DNA from: Burkholderia pseudomultivorans
GTDB lineage: Bacteria; Pseudomonadota; Gammaproteobacteria; Burkholderiales; Burkholderiaceae
Assembly: GCF_902499075.1 (NCBI RefSeq)
Contig: NZ_CABVPP010000021.1
Span: 1 to 64,000, forward strand
Direction of reading: 5' to 3'
Length of the DNA: 64,000 nucleotides
Shown: in pieces, positions 54,677 to 63,995 of the stretch
Layout of the letters: every line of letters begins with the position of its first letter
How positions within the stretch are numbered: position 1 is the stretch's first letter
Notes under the pieces: model-generated
Told to the model about the DNA's origin: nothing
Databases searched by the model: none
Seen by the model: only the letters and a program-made list of their open reading frames with translations
Made by a program: the position numbers and the translations under genes

Positions 54677-56026
54677 TCAGAGGGGAAGGGTTTCGATCGC
54701 GCGGGCGACGGCGAGCAGCCTGTCGTCGTCGCCTTGTGCGCGCATCAGCTGGATGCCGGTGGGCATCCCGGCCGCGTCGGCGCCGGACGGCATGGCAATC
54801 GCGGGCGTATCGAGCAGGCTGCCGGGCATCGTCAGCGCAAGCGTCTGCAAATTGACTTCGGCGAAGCGTGTCGGGTCGGCTTCGAGCGGCGCCAGCGGCG
54901 GCGCGACATGCGCGACGGTCGGCGCGAGCAGGGTCGCGTCGCCGAGCTCCGCAGCGAACCGGGCAATCAGCGCCGTGCGGGCGGCCCGCAGTTCCGTCAA
55001 ACGTGCCGCCGGCACGGCTCGCGCCAGTTCGAGCCGCGTTCGCACGCGCGGGTCGAGCCGCTGCGCATCGTCGCTGTCGAGCAGGCCTCGGTACTGGTCG
55101 AACGCTTCGAGCGCACCGAGCCAGCCCTGCGCGTGAATCAGCGCATGCACGTCCGCCAGCGTGGAAAGCGGGCGCGTGACGATCCGTGCGCCGGCGGCGG
55201 CGAGCCGTTCGGCGAAGCGCCGCAGGTTGCGCGCGACATCGGTGCCGACGCGATAGCGTTCGAGCAGCGCGGGATCGACGACGAAGCAATGATCGCGCAG
55301 CGACGCCGGATCGATGGGGCGCGCAGCGCCGCGCACGGCAGCGTCGAATGCCGCGCAGTCGGCGACGCCGTGCGCAAGCGGCCCGAGCGTGTCGAGCGTG
55401 GCCGACAACGGCGTCACGCCGTCGCGCGTGTAGCGGGTCGTGCTCGCGCGGTAGCCGGTCAGCCCGTTGAACGCCGACGGAATGCGGATCGATCCGGCCG
55501 TGTCGGTGCCGATCGAGATCGGCACCACATCGCTCGCGACCGCGATCGCGGCGCCTGACGACGAACCGCCGGGCACGCGGGTGCCGCGACCCAGCCGCGG
55601 ATTCGTCGGCGTGCCGAAATGCGGATTCAGACCGAGCCCCGAATACGCGAGTTCGCTCAGGTTGGTCTTGCCGATGCTGACCATGCCGGCCCGCTCCGCC
55701 GCGGCGACCAGCGCTGCATCGTGCGCGGCCGGAGCACGGGCTCGGAACGCCTCGGCGCCTGCGGTGGTGACCGTGCCGGCCATGTCGAACAGGTCCTTCC
55801 ACGCGACCGGCACGCCGTCGAGCGCGCTCAGCGGCTGTCCCAGCCGCCAGCGTGTGGCCGACGCGGCCGCCGCAGCGAGCGCGCGCGCCGGCGTGACGGA
55901 CAGGAACACCGCCGGCATTGCCGCCGCCCGCTCCAGCGCGGCTCGGGCGACCCGCACGGGATCGGTGTCGCCGGCGGCATATCGGCGGGTCAGTGCCAGG
56001 GCAGTCGAGGGGCAGGCATCGGACAT
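54677..56026 (-). CDS. Amidase-signature hydrolase
   Basis: A 449-residue amidase-signature enzyme with the Ser-cisSer-Lys triad Lys77 (PVAWKDLFD), Ser155 (PGGSSSGAA) and Ser179 ([11 protein letters not shown]). It hydrolyses an amide to acid and ammonia. It is the first gene of the minus-strand operon. With the imidase-like NodB enzyme next in line, a two-step imide then half-amide pathway is a reasonable guess. The upstream gap contains two palindromes. Confidence 0.9.
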   Translation of the reverse strand: MSDACPSTALALTRRYAAGDTDPVRVARAALERAAAMPAVFLSVTPARALAAAAASATRWRLGQPLSALDGVPVAWKDLFDMAGTVTTAGAEAFRARAPAAHDAALVAAAERAGMVSIGKTNLSELAYSGLGLNPHFGTPTNPRLGRGTRVPGGSSSGAAIAVASDVVPISIGTDTAGSIRIPSAFNGLTGYRASTTRYTRDGVTPLSATLDTLGPLAHGVADCAAFDAAVRGAARPIDPASLRDHCFVVDPALLERYRVGTDVARNLRRFAERLAAAGARIVTRPLSTLADVHALIHAQGWLGALEAFDQYRGLLDSDDAQRLDPRVRTRLELARAVPAARLTELRAARTALIARFAAELGDATLLAPTVAHVAPPLAPLEADPTRFAEVNLQTLALTMPGSLLDTPAIAMPSGADAAGMPTGIQLMRAQGDDDRLLAVARAIETLPL

Positions 56027-56039
56027 GATCGGGTTTATA

Positions 56040-56065
56040 AACGGATATTGAAAAAAATATACGTT
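56040..56065. promoter_or_regulatory. AT-rich dyad near amidase start
   Basis: AACGGATATT-N6-AATATACGTT, one mismatch between the 10-bp arms, 14 bases upstream of the amidase ATG. It would block the minus-strand promoter or ribosome access if bound. Confidence 0.4.
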
Positions 56066-56233
56066 TTATATTGAATCCGGCTTGCGGCGCGACGGATATG
56101 GGGGTTTACGCGAGGTCGATGTCACTGTTCGGCGATAGCGCGTGCAGCGAGCCCGTGCGGAGATGTTTCCGGTGCGAGGCGGGATCGTGCGGGTTTATGC
56201 CGATACCGGGTATTTTTGAAAAGCCGCCCAATT

Positions 56234-56265
56234 ATAAATGACTGTTGTCGACATAGTACATTTAT
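56234..56265. promoter_or_regulatory. Nested palindrome, candidate GntR (FCD) operator
   Basis: ATAAATG-N5-TGTCGACA-N5-CATTTAT: outer arms of 7 bp and a perfect 8-bp core share one centre. The core TTGTCGACAT fits the TTGTNNACAA-like sites of FCD regulators. Confidence 0.55.
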
Positions 56266-56525
56266 GCCGGGTCGCCGACTGACTGGCGACTGACCGGCCC
56301 CGGAGGCGCGGTGCTTGTGCGCGAACACGCCTCCGGCTTCGGGGCGGCGGCCTTGGCGGCTCCGCCGGCCGCCGTGGTGGGCTGCCCGGATGTGCGTATC
56401 GCAACTGTCGATTCGGATTCCTCTGTTTATTGAGGCGTGAGGCCGACTTGCCGGCCCGTCGCGTCTCGCGGCATCGAGCGGGCCGGGTCGACCGTTCGGA
56501 TCGTGTGATCAACCGGAGTTTCGTG

Positions 56526-57959
56526 ATGAGCGACTTGATAAAAAATCAGGCGGGGCAACTGGCCGCCGCAGGGGTGTGGCGGGAGGACTGGACGCCGCCA
56601 TCGGTGACGCGCCGGGAGGTCGGCTATGCGACGCGCGTGTGCTTTTTTGCGTGGGTATTCGCGGTCTACGACTTCATCCTGTTCGGCACGCTGCTGCCGC
56701 GCATCGGCGAGCACTTTCACTGGAGCGCGGCCACGCAGGCGAGCATCAATACCTGGGTGACGCTTGGCACGGCGGTGGTCGCGTTCGGCATCGGCCCGAT
56801 CGTGGACCGGATGGGGCGCCGCAAGGGCATCATCGTCGCGGTGGCGGGGGCGGCGATCTGCTCGGGCCTGACGGCTGTCGCCGGCTGGGCGATCGGCATT
56901 GCGTCGGGCGCCGGCATCGTGCTGCTGGTGCTGGTGCGCTCGCTCGCGGGGCTCGGCTACAGCGAACAGTCGATCAATGCGGTCTATCTGAGCGAACTGT
57001 TCGCGGTCGTGCACACGGACGAGAAGTCCGCGAAGCGGCGCGGCTTCGTGTATGCGCTGGTGCAGGGCGGCTGGCCGATCGGCGCGGTGCTCACCGCCGC
57101 GCTCGTCGCGGTGCTCTATCCGCTCGGCGAGCAGTGGTTCGGGCCGGGCGGCGGCTGGGCGACTTCGTTCGTTTTCGCGATGTTCCCGGCGGTCGTCATC
57201 GCGATCCTCGGGCGCAGGCTAGTCGAGACGCCGCAGTTCGAGGTCGGCCAGCGCATCCGCGCGTTGCGTGCGGTCGGTCAGGGCCAGCAGGCCGATGCGC
57301 TCGCGCGCGAGTGGCACATTGACCCCGATCAGCATCAAGGCGGCGCGGCCGCGATTTTTCGGGGCGGCCTGCGGCGCTCGACGCTCGCGCTGTCGCTCGG
57401 CACGTTCCTCAACTGGTTCGCGATCGTGATCTTTGCCGTGCTCGGCACGTCGGTGCTCGCCGGCGCGGGCGGCGCGTCCGGCAAGCACGTTGAATTCTCG
57501 AGTGCGCTCGAAGTGCTGATCGTATCCAATCTCGCCGGCTTTCTCGGCTACGTGTTCCACGGCTGGCTGGGCGACCGGATCGGCCGCCGCAACACGGTCG
57601 CGCTGGGCTGGATCGTCGGCGGCATCGCGTTCTACCTGATGCTGCGGGCGCCCAACGGCGATTTCTGGCAGATCGTCCCGCTGTATTCGCTCGGACTGTT
57701 TTTCCTGATCGGGCCGTATTCCGCGAATCTGTTCCTGATCGGCGAGAGCTTTCCCAGCCACATTCGCGCGACGGCGGGCGCGTTCGTCAACGCCTGCGGC
57801 CAGCTTGGCGCGATCTGCGCCGGCTTCGGCATCACGCAAACCCTCACGGGCGGCGCCGACTGGGTCCAGGCCGCGCTGATCTGGGGCGCGGTGCCGTGCT
57901 TCCTGTCGGGCCTGTGCATGTTGCTTGCGAAACACGTCGATCCGGCATCGGTGCGCTGA
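56526..57959 (+). CDS. MFS transporter (sugar-porter/metabolite:H+ symporter-like)
   Basis: A 477-residue major facilitator with twelve helices and a long central loop (about 230-285). The motif 'GPIVDRMGRRKGIIVAV' after helix 2 and 'GWLGDRIGRRNTVALGW' after helix 8 are the paired GxxxDRxGRR signatures of the sugar-porter/metabolite symporter group. The start at 56526 follows GGAG. It is divergent from the amidase operon and followed by a porin, so it probably imports that pathway's substrate. Confidence 0.9.
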   Translation: MSDLIKNQAGQLAAAGVWREDWTPPSVTRREVGYATRVCFFAWVFAVYDFILFGTLLPRIGEHFHWSAATQASINTWVTLGTAVVAFGIGPIVDRMGRRKGIIVAVAGAAICSGLTAVAGWAIGIASGAGIVLLVLVRSLAGLGYSEQSINAVYLSELFAVVHTDEKSAKRRGFVYALVQGGWPIGAVLTAALVAVLYPLGEQWFGPGGGWATSFVFAMFPAVVIAILGRRLVETPQFEVGQRIRALRAVGQGQQADALAREWHIDPDQHQGGAAAIFRGGLRRSTLALSLGTFLNWFAIVIFAVLGTSVLAGAGGASGKHVEFSSALEVLIVSNLAGFLGYVFHGWLGDRIGRRNTVALGWIVGGIAFYLMLRAPNGDFWQIVPLYSLGLFFLIGPYSANLFLIGESFPSHIRATAGAFVNACGQLGAICAGFGITQTLTGGADWVQAALIWGAVPCFLSGLCMLLAKHVDPASVR

Positions 57960-58003
57960 TGTCGCGCCATGACCCGATCCTTCATTTGATGTAGGGGGTT
58001 CTC

Positions 58004-59080
58004 GTGAACCACAAGAAAAAACATCTGTGCGGTGCCATGCTTGCCGTTGCGCTGCTCGGGCAGGGCACGGCGCACGCACAATCCAGTGTCACGCTGTACG
58101 GGCAAATCGATTCGTTCGTCGGCTTCAGCCGCGCGGCCGGTACGTCCGGCACAGCCTACCAGGTCGGCTCGGGCGACATCCAGACGTCGTTCTGGGGCAT
58201 CAAGGGCAACGAGGACCTCGGTGGCGGCTGGAAGGCCGTGTTCAACCTGAACGGCTACTTCCGCACCAACAACGGGACGATGGGCGCATCGCCCGGTTCC
58301 GGCCTCTTCGATCGCGACGCGTATGTCGGCCTGCAGAGCGATACTTACGGTTCGGTCCGCCTCGGGCGCAATATCACGCCGTTCTTCTATTCGACGGCGC
58401 TCTTCAATCCGCTGGTGGATTCGTACGGCTACGCGCCGATGATCGTGCAGAGCTATCTGGCGCTCGCGGGGCGCGACGTGTACGACCCGGGCCTGATCGG
58501 CGATGCGAGCTGGAACGATTCGGTGCTGTACACGACGCCGTCGCTGGCCGGCCTGCAGGCAAGCTTCATCTACGCGTTCGGGGGCAAGCCCGGCGCGGCC
58601 GGGCAGAACAAGTGGGGTGGCAACGTGATCTACGGAAACGGTCCGTTTTCGGCGACGCTCGCGTTCCAGCAGGTGCGGTTCAACGAAACCCCCGGCGACG
58701 TGACGGCACCAGCCGCGTTGCTCGCCTTCGGTCGCCAGACGGCCGTGCAGGGCGGCATCGCGTACGACCTGAAGGCGGTCAGGCTGTTCGCGCAAGGACA
58801 GTACATCGAGACCAAGGTCGGCAGCGTGCAAGGCGACATCCGGCACGAGAACGCGCAGGTCGGCGCATCGATTCCGATCGGGTATGGCGTGCTGCTGGCG
58901 TCGTATGGTTTCGCGCATGCGCGCGATGCAGTCGGTAGCCTGACGCGCAATACCGTTGGCATTGCTTATGACTATCGGCTGTCCAAGCGCACGGATGTTT
59001 ACGTCGCGGGACAATACGACATCGTCAGCGGGATGTCGCACGGCGACGCGCTGGGTCTCGGCATTCGCCACAACTTCTGA
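58004..59080 (+). CDS. Outer-membrane porin (GTG start)
   Basis: A 358-residue porin of the same family as the one at 12765. The signal peptide ends near residue 26 (AHAQ), then SSVTLYGQIDSFVGF. The protein ends GIRHNF with the terminal Phe. The start is GTG at 58004 after AGGGGG. Forty-four bases downstream of the MFS gene, it is probably the outer-membrane entry for the same substrate. Confidence 0.92.
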   Translation: MNHKKKHLCGAMLAVALLGQGTAHAQSSVTLYGQIDSFVGFSRAAGTSGTAYQVGSGDIQTSFWGIKGNEDLGGGWKAVFNLNGYFRTNNGTMGASPGSGLFDRDAYVGLQSDTYGSVRLGRNITPFFYSTALFNPLVDSYGYAPMIVQSYLALAGRDVYDPGLIGDASWNDSVLYTTPSLAGLQASFIYAFGGKPGAAGQNKWGGNVIYGNGPFSATLAFQQVRFNETPGDVTAPAALLAFGRQTAVQGGIAYDLKAVRLFAQGQYIETKVGSVQGDIRHENAQVGASIPIGYGVLLASYGFAHARDAVGSLTRNTVGIAYDYRLSKRTDVYVAGQYDIVSGMSHGDALGLGIRHNF

Positions 59081-59142
59081 GTGCGGTGTCGTGCCGGGCG
59101 GTTCGCGCATGCGCGCCAGCGCACGATCGCGCGGATCGCCCG

Positions 59143-59676
59143 TCACCAGGCCAGTACGTGCTGGGCGGGATTGTGCCGGCCGTCGGCATACCCCGCTCCT
59201 TCGAGCGCCAGCAACGCACGCTTCCGCTCGATACCGCCCGCATAACCGGTGAGACTCCCCGACGCGCCGATCACGCGATGGCACGGCACGATGATCGATA
59301 CCGGGTTCCGTCCGACCGCGCCGCCGACGGCGCGCGCGCTGCTCATCGGCAAGCCGACGCGCGCGGTGATGTCTCCGTACGACAAAAGCTCGCCGAACGG
59401 AATCGCGAGCAGTTCCTTCCATACACACCGCTGGAACTCGGTGCCGCGCAGGTGGATCGGCACCGAGAACGTCTCGCGCGTGCCGCCGAAGTATTCGGCG
59501 ATCTCTTCCGCGACCTTGCGCACGATCGGCGGCGCGGCGCGCACGTTGGCCTGATCCGCGATCGCAAGCGGCGGGAAATACTTCTGGCCGACGAAAAACA
59601 AACCCGTCAGCGCATCGTCCTCGATGCGCACGGCGATGTCGCCCAGCGGGCTCGGAATCAGGTGGGCGGGCGTCAT
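59143..59676 (-). CDS. ogt: Methylated-DNA-[protein]-cysteine S-methyltransferase
   Basis: A 177-residue alkyltransferase. The suicide Cys132 lies in IIVPCHRVIG, the helix-turn-helix in 'FQRCVWKELLAIPFGELLSYGDIT', and the end 'LTGYAGGIERKRALLALEG' is standard. It removes O6-alkyl groups from guanine. Its ATG overlaps the stop of the Ada-AlkA gene (59673-59676), so the two repair genes are co-translated. Confidence 0.94.
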   Translation of the reverse strand: MTPAHLIPSPLGDIAVRIEDDALTGLFFVGQKYFPPLAIADQANVRAAPPIVRKVAEEIAEYFGGTRETFSVPIHLRGTEFQRCVWKELLAIPFGELLSYGDITARVGLPMSSARAVGGAVGRNPVSIIVPCHRVIGASGSLTGYAGGIERKRALLALEGAGYADGRHNPAQHVLAW

Positions 59677-61142
59677 CGCAATCCATCTCCATGAAGGCGC
59701 CACGCGTGCAGCGCGGCATACGCGCGCCACGGCGCCCAGCGCGCGGCATGCGACGCGGCCGGCGGCATGCGCGTGCGGTCGGGGTGTTCGGTCGAATCGA
59801 CGTGCGCGGCCAGCCACGCATCGTCGGCGGGGAACGCGTTCGGCCAGGCCATCGCGCGCATCGCGACGTACTGCACCGCGCGTTCGTCGAAACCGGGCAG
59901 CGCGCGCAGCGCCGCGAGCGTCGCGTCGAGCGGCGCCATCGGTTCGAGCACGAGCGTACCGTCGGCGACTGCGCGTGCAAGCGACACGATCGCCCGCGCC
60001 GTTTCGCGCGTAATCCCGATCGCTTCGAGCGCCGCCGGCGGCACGGCGGCCAGCGTCGCCGCAGATGGCAGCGTATGCGTGAGGCCCGGCGGCGCATGTT
60101 CGACCTCGCTGCCGAAGCGTTCGGCGATCCGCGCGAGATTGCCGGCCGCCTGCGTCGCCGCGAGTTGTTCGCCGGCGATCGCGCGCAATGCAATCTCGAG
60201 GCCGTCGAACGCGCCGGGCACACGCAGGCCGGGCGAGCCGTCCGCGAGTGCGCCGAAATGCGCATCGATCACGTCGGGACGGCTGTCGAGATCGAACAGC
60301 CGCCGCACGCGCGCGAGCACGGCCGGCACGACCGGCGTCAGCGCGGGCGATACCGTGACGGCGAGCGCGAAGCGCTGCGGCACGTGCGCAACCGACAGCC
60401 AGCCCGTCACGCATCCGTTGCTGCCGCGCGGCAGTTCGACGACGCGCGCATAGCCGCGCGCATCGACGCGTTCGACGCCGGCGATCTGCCGCTGCGCGAG
60501 AAAGCGCATCAGCTCGTCCCACGCGAACGGCGGCCGGTACGGCAACGGAAACGTCATGTCGCCGCCGGCCGACATGCCCGCCGCAGCGCTTTTGCGCAAG
60601 CGCAGCGGGTTCAGCCCGTAGCGCTGCAGGAACAGATCGTTGAAGCGCCGCACGCTGCCGAACCCGGCCGTCGACGCGACGACGGCCACCGGCAGCGTCG
60701 TATCGGTCAGCAGCCGCTTCGCCATCAGCAGGCGGTGCGTTTGCGCGAACTCGACGGGCGACACGCCGAACTGTGCACCGAAGATCCGGCGCAGATGGCG
60801 CTCGGTCACGCCGACGCGTCGCGCGAGCGCATCGACGCCGTGGTCGTTCAGGAAACCGTCCTCGATCAGCGTCGCGGCCGCGTCGGCGAGGCTGCCGGAC
60901 AGGTCGAGCAGGCCGTGGCCGGGCGCGAGTTCGGGGCGGCAGCGCATGCACGGGCGAAAGCCGGCCTTCTCGGCGGTCGCGGCGCTCGGGAAGTAGCGAC
61001 AGTTCCGCGCCTTCGGCGGCTTCACCGGACAAACCGGCCGGCAGTACACGCCCGTCGTCGACACGCCGACGAAGAACCAGCCGTCGAAACGGCGGTTTCT
61101 AGAAAGCAGCGCGTCGTAGCAGGTGTCGGGGTCGAGGTGCAT
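59673..61142 (-). CDS. Ada-type regulator fused to AlkA-type DNA glycosylase
   Basis: A 489-residue fusion. The Ada zinc domain (about 1-75) has the four Cys in VYCRPVCPVKPP and FRPCMRCRPE, the first being the methyl-accepting Cys. An AraC-type helix-turn-helix spans about 85-185. The AlkA N-domain and HhH glycosylase follow from about 195. The glycosylase HhH reads LPGFDERAVQYVAMRA instead of the usual LPGIGxWTA, although the following 'FPADDAWL' keeps an Asp for catalysis. It should sense methylation and excise 3-methyladenine. Start alternatives are 61160 and 61142. Confidence 0.9.
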   Translation of the reverse strand: MHLDPDTCYDALLSRNRRFDGWFFVGVSTTGVYCRPVCPVKPPKARNCRYFPSAATAEKAGFRPCMRCRPELAPGHGLLDLSGSLADAAATLIEDGFLNDHGVDALARRVGVTERHLRRIFGAQFGVSPVEFAQTHRLLMAKRLLTDTTLPVAVVASTAGFGSVRRFNDLFLQRYGLNPLRLRKSAAAGMSAGGDMTFPLPYRPPFAWDELMRFLAQRQIAGVERVDARGYARVVELPRGSNGCVTGWLSVAHVPQRFALAVTVSPALTPVVPAVLARVRRLFDLDSRPDVIDAHFGALADGSPGLRVPGAFDGLEIALRAIAGEQLAATQAAGNLARIAERFGSEVEHAPPGLTHTLPSAATLAAVPPAALEAIGITRETARAIVSLARAVADGTLVLEPMAPLDATLAALRALPGFDERAVQYVAMRAMAWPNAFPADDAWLAAHVDSTEHPDRTRMPPAASHAARWAPWRAYAALHAWRLHGDGLR

Positions 61143-61486
61143 GCGAGCAATGTAAACCATCGCCGGCGCGGATTTCGGCCGGAATCGGACATGTGTATCG
61201 GCGCAGGCGCCCGCCTGCCCGCGCCGCCGTTCGCTTCGGGAAAAACGGTTAACGCCAGATGACGAAACAGTCGTCTCTTTTGCGGGCATGAAACAAGAGA
61301 CGACTCATCGAAATCCCCGACTGACAGCACGTCCGCAAAGCTCCTATCCTTTGAAAAACGTTTTCCAAATCATCGAGCGACCGGTTGCGCCGCGCAGGGG
61401 ACGCGTGGCGCGGCCCGCTCCGGCGCCTGTCGCCGGTCATGAACATCGTGCGGCGCGACGGGCGCGGCCGCGCATCGGAGACATTC
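61143..61486. other. Intergenic region, Ada-AlkA / MFS
   Basis: A 344-base divergent gap. It contains the LacI-type operator at 61351-61368; otherwise nothing is identified, and no clear Ada box was found. Confidence 0.45.
61351..61368. promoter_or_regulatory. LacI-family operator
   Basis: TTGAAAAACGTTTTCCAA, an 18-bp near-perfect palindrome around a central CG, typical of LacI-family sites, 118 bases before the MFS start. Confidence 0.65.
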
Positions 61487-62776
61487 ATGCAATCTGCCGT
61501 CATCGGCGTCGCGCGCGCCGCCAGCCGCTACCGCTGGGCCGTCTGCGCGCTGCTGTTCTTTGCGACCGTCATCAATTACATGGATCGGCAGATCCTCGGC
61601 CTGCTTGCGCCGATGCTCCAGCACGACATCGGCTGGAGCCAGATCCAGTACGGCCGAATCGTGATGGCGTTTTCCGCGTTCTACGCGCTCGGCCTGCTCG
61701 GCTTCGGCCGCATCGTCGACTGGCTCGGCACGCGCATCTCGTATGCGGCGGCGATGCTGGTGTGGAGCATCGCCGCGATGCTGCATGCGGCGGTCGGCTC
61801 GGTGATGGGCTTCGCGTTCGTGCGCGCGCTGCTCGGGATCGGCGAGGGCGGCAACTTCCCGGCGGCGATCAAGACGACGGCCGAATGGTTTCCGCGCCGC
61901 GAACGCGCGCTCGCGACGGGCATCTTCAACTCGGGCGCGAACATCGGCGCGGTGTTCGCGCCGGCGATCATCCCGGCCATCGCGGTCGCGTACGGCTGGC
62001 GCGCGGCGTTCGTGATCGTCGGCGCGATCGGTCTCGTGTGGCTCGCCGTGTGGCTCGTGTTCTATCGCCAGGCCGATACGCGCGCGCTCGCCGCCGAATA
62101 CGACGAGCCGCGCGACGAGGCCGAAGCGCTCGACGCGGCGAACGCGGACGCCGGCGCGCCGCGCTGGGGCGAACTGATCCGCAAGCGCGAGACGTGGGCG
62201 TTCCTGATCGGCAAGTTCCTGACCGATCCGGTCTGGTGGTTCTATCTGTTCTGGCTGCCGAAGTGGCTCAACGAGTCGCGCGGGATGGACATGCAGCACA
62301 TCGGCCTGCCGCTCGTCTGCATCTATGCGCTGACGACGGTCGGCAGCATCGGCGGCGGCTGGATCTCGTCGTTGATGCTGCGCGCGGGCTGGAGCGTGAA
62401 CGCCGCGCGCAAGACCGCAATGCTGATCTGCGCATGCTGCGTGCTGCCGATCGCGTTCGTGTCGCAGGTGCAGGATCTGTGGGCCGCGGTGCTGATCGTC
62501 GGCCTCGCTGCCGCTGCGCACCAGGGCTGGTCGGCGAACCTGTTCACGACCGCCTCGGACCTGTTCCCGCGCCGCGCGGTCGCGTCGGTGGTCGGCATCG
62601 GCGGGATGGCCGGCTCGCTCGGCGGCGTGCTGTTCTCGGAAGTGATCGGCCAGGTGCTGCAACGTACCGGCCATTACTGGGTGCTGTTCGCGATCGGCGC
62701 GTCGGCGTACCTGATCGCGCTGGCCGTGATGCACGTGCTGACGCCGAAGATGAAGCCGGCGAAGCTCGATGCCTGA
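61487..62776 (+). CDS. MFS transporter, hexuronate/sugar-acid type (ExuT-like)
   Basis: A 429-residue ACS-family major facilitator. 'FFATVINYMDRQILGLLAPMLQHDIGWSQIQYG' at helix 1 and 'LLGIGEGGNFPAAIKTTAEWFPRRERALATGIFNSGANIGAV' in the N-half are hallmarks of the ExuT/hexuronate-galactonate group. The start at 61487 follows GGAG. A LacI operator lies upstream and a LacI regulator is convergent just after it, indicating substrate-inducible uptake of a sugar acid. Confidence 0.9.
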   Translation: MQSAVIGVARAASRYRWAVCALLFFATVINYMDRQILGLLAPMLQHDIGWSQIQYGRIVMAFSAFYALGLLGFGRIVDWLGTRISYAAAMLVWSIAAMLHAAVGSVMGFAFVRALLGIGEGGNFPAAIKTTAEWFPRRERALATGIFNSGANIGAVFAPAIIPAIAVAYGWRAAFVIVGAIGLVWLAVWLVFYRQADTRALAAEYDEPRDEAEALDAANADAGAPRWGELIRKRETWAFLIGKFLTDPVWWFYLFWLPKWLNESRGMDMQHIGLPLVCIYALTTVGSIGGGWISSLMLRAGWSVNAARKTAMLICACCVLPIAFVSQVQDLWAAVLIVGLAAAAHQGWSANLFTTASDLFPRRAVASVVGIGGMAGSLGGVLFSEVIGQVLQRTGHYWVLFAIGASAYLIALAVMHVLTPKMKPAKLDA

Positions 62777-62798
62777 GCGTGTTGCGTCGGTTGCGAAG

Positions 62799-62822
62799 CG
62801 CGCCGCCCTCGTTGGCGGCGCG
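62799..62822. terminator. Bidirectional hairpin, MFS / LacI
   Basis: CGCGCCGCC / GGCGGCGCG with a six-base CTCGTT loop, followed by TTTGC on the plus strand, between the convergent genes. Confidence 0.55.
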
Positions 62823-62861
62823 TTTGCGTCGGGGCGTCGCGATGCCGGCGCTGCCAGCCGT

Positions 62862-63854
62862 TCAGCCGATCGCCGCCGTCGACGCGCGCACGATCAGCCG
62901 CGGCTCGAACGTCGAATAGCTCGCGTCGGTGCGGCCGGCGAGCGCGTCGATCAGTTTCTGCATCGCGAGTTCGCCCATGTTCTCGCTCTGGATGTCGACC
63001 GTGGTCAGCGCGGGCGCCGCGTACTGGCCGTACGGCACGTTGTCGATGCCCGCGACGGAGACGTCGCGCGGCAGCTGGAAGCCGAGCGACGCGGCCTCCT
63101 TCATGAAGCCGAGCGCGATCAGGTCGTTGTAGCAGATCACCGCCTGCGGACGCTGCGGCCCGAGCATCACGCGCGAACACGCGCGTTCGCCGGCCTCGGC
63201 GGTCGGCGCATGCGCATCGTGCACGTCGAGCGCGAGCCCCGCTTCGGCGAGGCAGTCGCGCGCACCCTGGATCCGCTCGTCGTTGACGCGCGCCGAGCCG
63301 AAGCCGAGATACGCGATGCGCGTGTGGCCGAGGTTCAGCAGATGGCGCGCAAGCATGTAGGTCGACATCCGGTTGTCGATGCCGACGCTCGGCAGCGACA
63401 GGCTCGGGCTGCGGCGCAGCAGCACCAGCGGCTTGTGCAGGTCGAGCATCCAGCCGGCTTCGTCGTCGGGCATCCGCGTGCTGACGATCAGCCCGTCGAC
63501 GCGCTGCGCGAGCGCCTCGATCAGCGAGCGTTCGCGCGCCTGGTTCTCCTCGGTGTCGACCAGCAGCAGCGTGTAGTCGTGCTGCAGCGCGACGCGGTTC
63601 GCGCCTTTCACGACGTTCGTGAAGTGCGGGTTGCTGATGTCGAGGATCACGAGGCCGATGGTGCGCGTGCGTCCGGTGATCATCGAGCGCGCGAGCGGAT
63701 TCGACCGGTAGCCGAGCCGGTCGATCGCTTCCTTGAGCCGGGCCTCGACGTTCGGCGAGAAACGCTGCGTGCCGTTCACGTACTTCGACACCGTCGCGAC
63801 CGACACGCCGGCTTCCGCGGCCACGTCGCGGATCGTCGGGGAAACTTTTTTCAT
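62862..63854 (-). CDS. LacI-family transcriptional regulator
   Basis: A 330-residue LacI repressor. The HTH is at residues 6-30 (TIRDVAAEAGVSVATVSKYVNGTQRFSPNVEARLKEAIDRLGYRSNPLARSMITGRT), with the hinge after it and a periplasmic-binding-protein-like sensor (about 65-325). The ATG at 63854 gives the canonical start; the longer reading to 63929 runs through its promoter. A half-match to the operator upstream of the MFS gene lies at 63864-63872, so it probably regulates both itself and the transporter. Confidence 0.93.
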   Translation of the reverse strand: MKKVSPTIRDVAAEAGVSVATVSKYVNGTQRFSPNVEARLKEAIDRLGYRSNPLARSMITGRTRTIGLVILDISNPHFTNVVKGANRVALQHDYTLLLVDTEENQARERSLIEALAQRVDGLIVSTRMPDDEAGWMLDLHKPLVLLRRSPSLSLPSVGIDNRMSTYMLARHLLNLGHTRIAYLGFGSARVNDERIQGARDCLAEAGLALDVHDAHAPTAEAGERACSRVMLGPQRPQAVICYNDLIALGFMKEAASLGFQLPRDVSVAGIDNVPYGQYAAPALTTVDIQSENMGELAMQKLIDALAGRTDASYSTFEPRLIVRASTAAIG

Positions 63855-63863
63855 CCGAAGGGT

Positions 63864-63872
63864 AACGTTTTC
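63864..63872. promoter_or_regulatory. Partial LacI operator at regulator's own promoter
   Basis: AACGTTTTC matches the right half and centre of the site at 61351-61368; the other half is degenerate. It lies nine bases upstream of the LacI ATG. Confidence 0.35.
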
Positions 63873-63965
63873 GTTCGATAACGCCGGATTGTGGCAGAAA
63901 AAGCCGCCGCATAGCCGGCGCCTCGCCATCGGGAAAGTGCGGATAGTCCGAAACGGTGTCCGGCA

Positions 63966-63995
63966 TTGACGTTCGAGCCAGGTCGCGCGTATAGT
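63966..63995 (+). promoter_or_regulatory. Sigma-70-type promoter reading out of the window
   Basis: TTGACG (63966-63971), 18 bases, TATAGT (63990-63995). It would drive a plus-strand gene beyond the window end, divergent from the LacI gene. Confidence 0.5.

Larger units (their letters stand above)
56027..56525. other. Divergent regulatory region (amidase operon / MFS)
   Basis: About 500 bases without a gene. It holds an imperfect AT-rich dyad at 56040-56065 close to the amidase start, a nested palindrome at 56234-56265 and a GC-rich stretch at 56295-56390. Both transcription units probably start here. Confidence 0.5.

Noticed and set aside
56040-56065. Fifth ModE-like site
   Set aside because: The dyad is 26 bp long overall, but its CG positions are shifted by one and the spacer is 6 rather than 8, so it is a different site.
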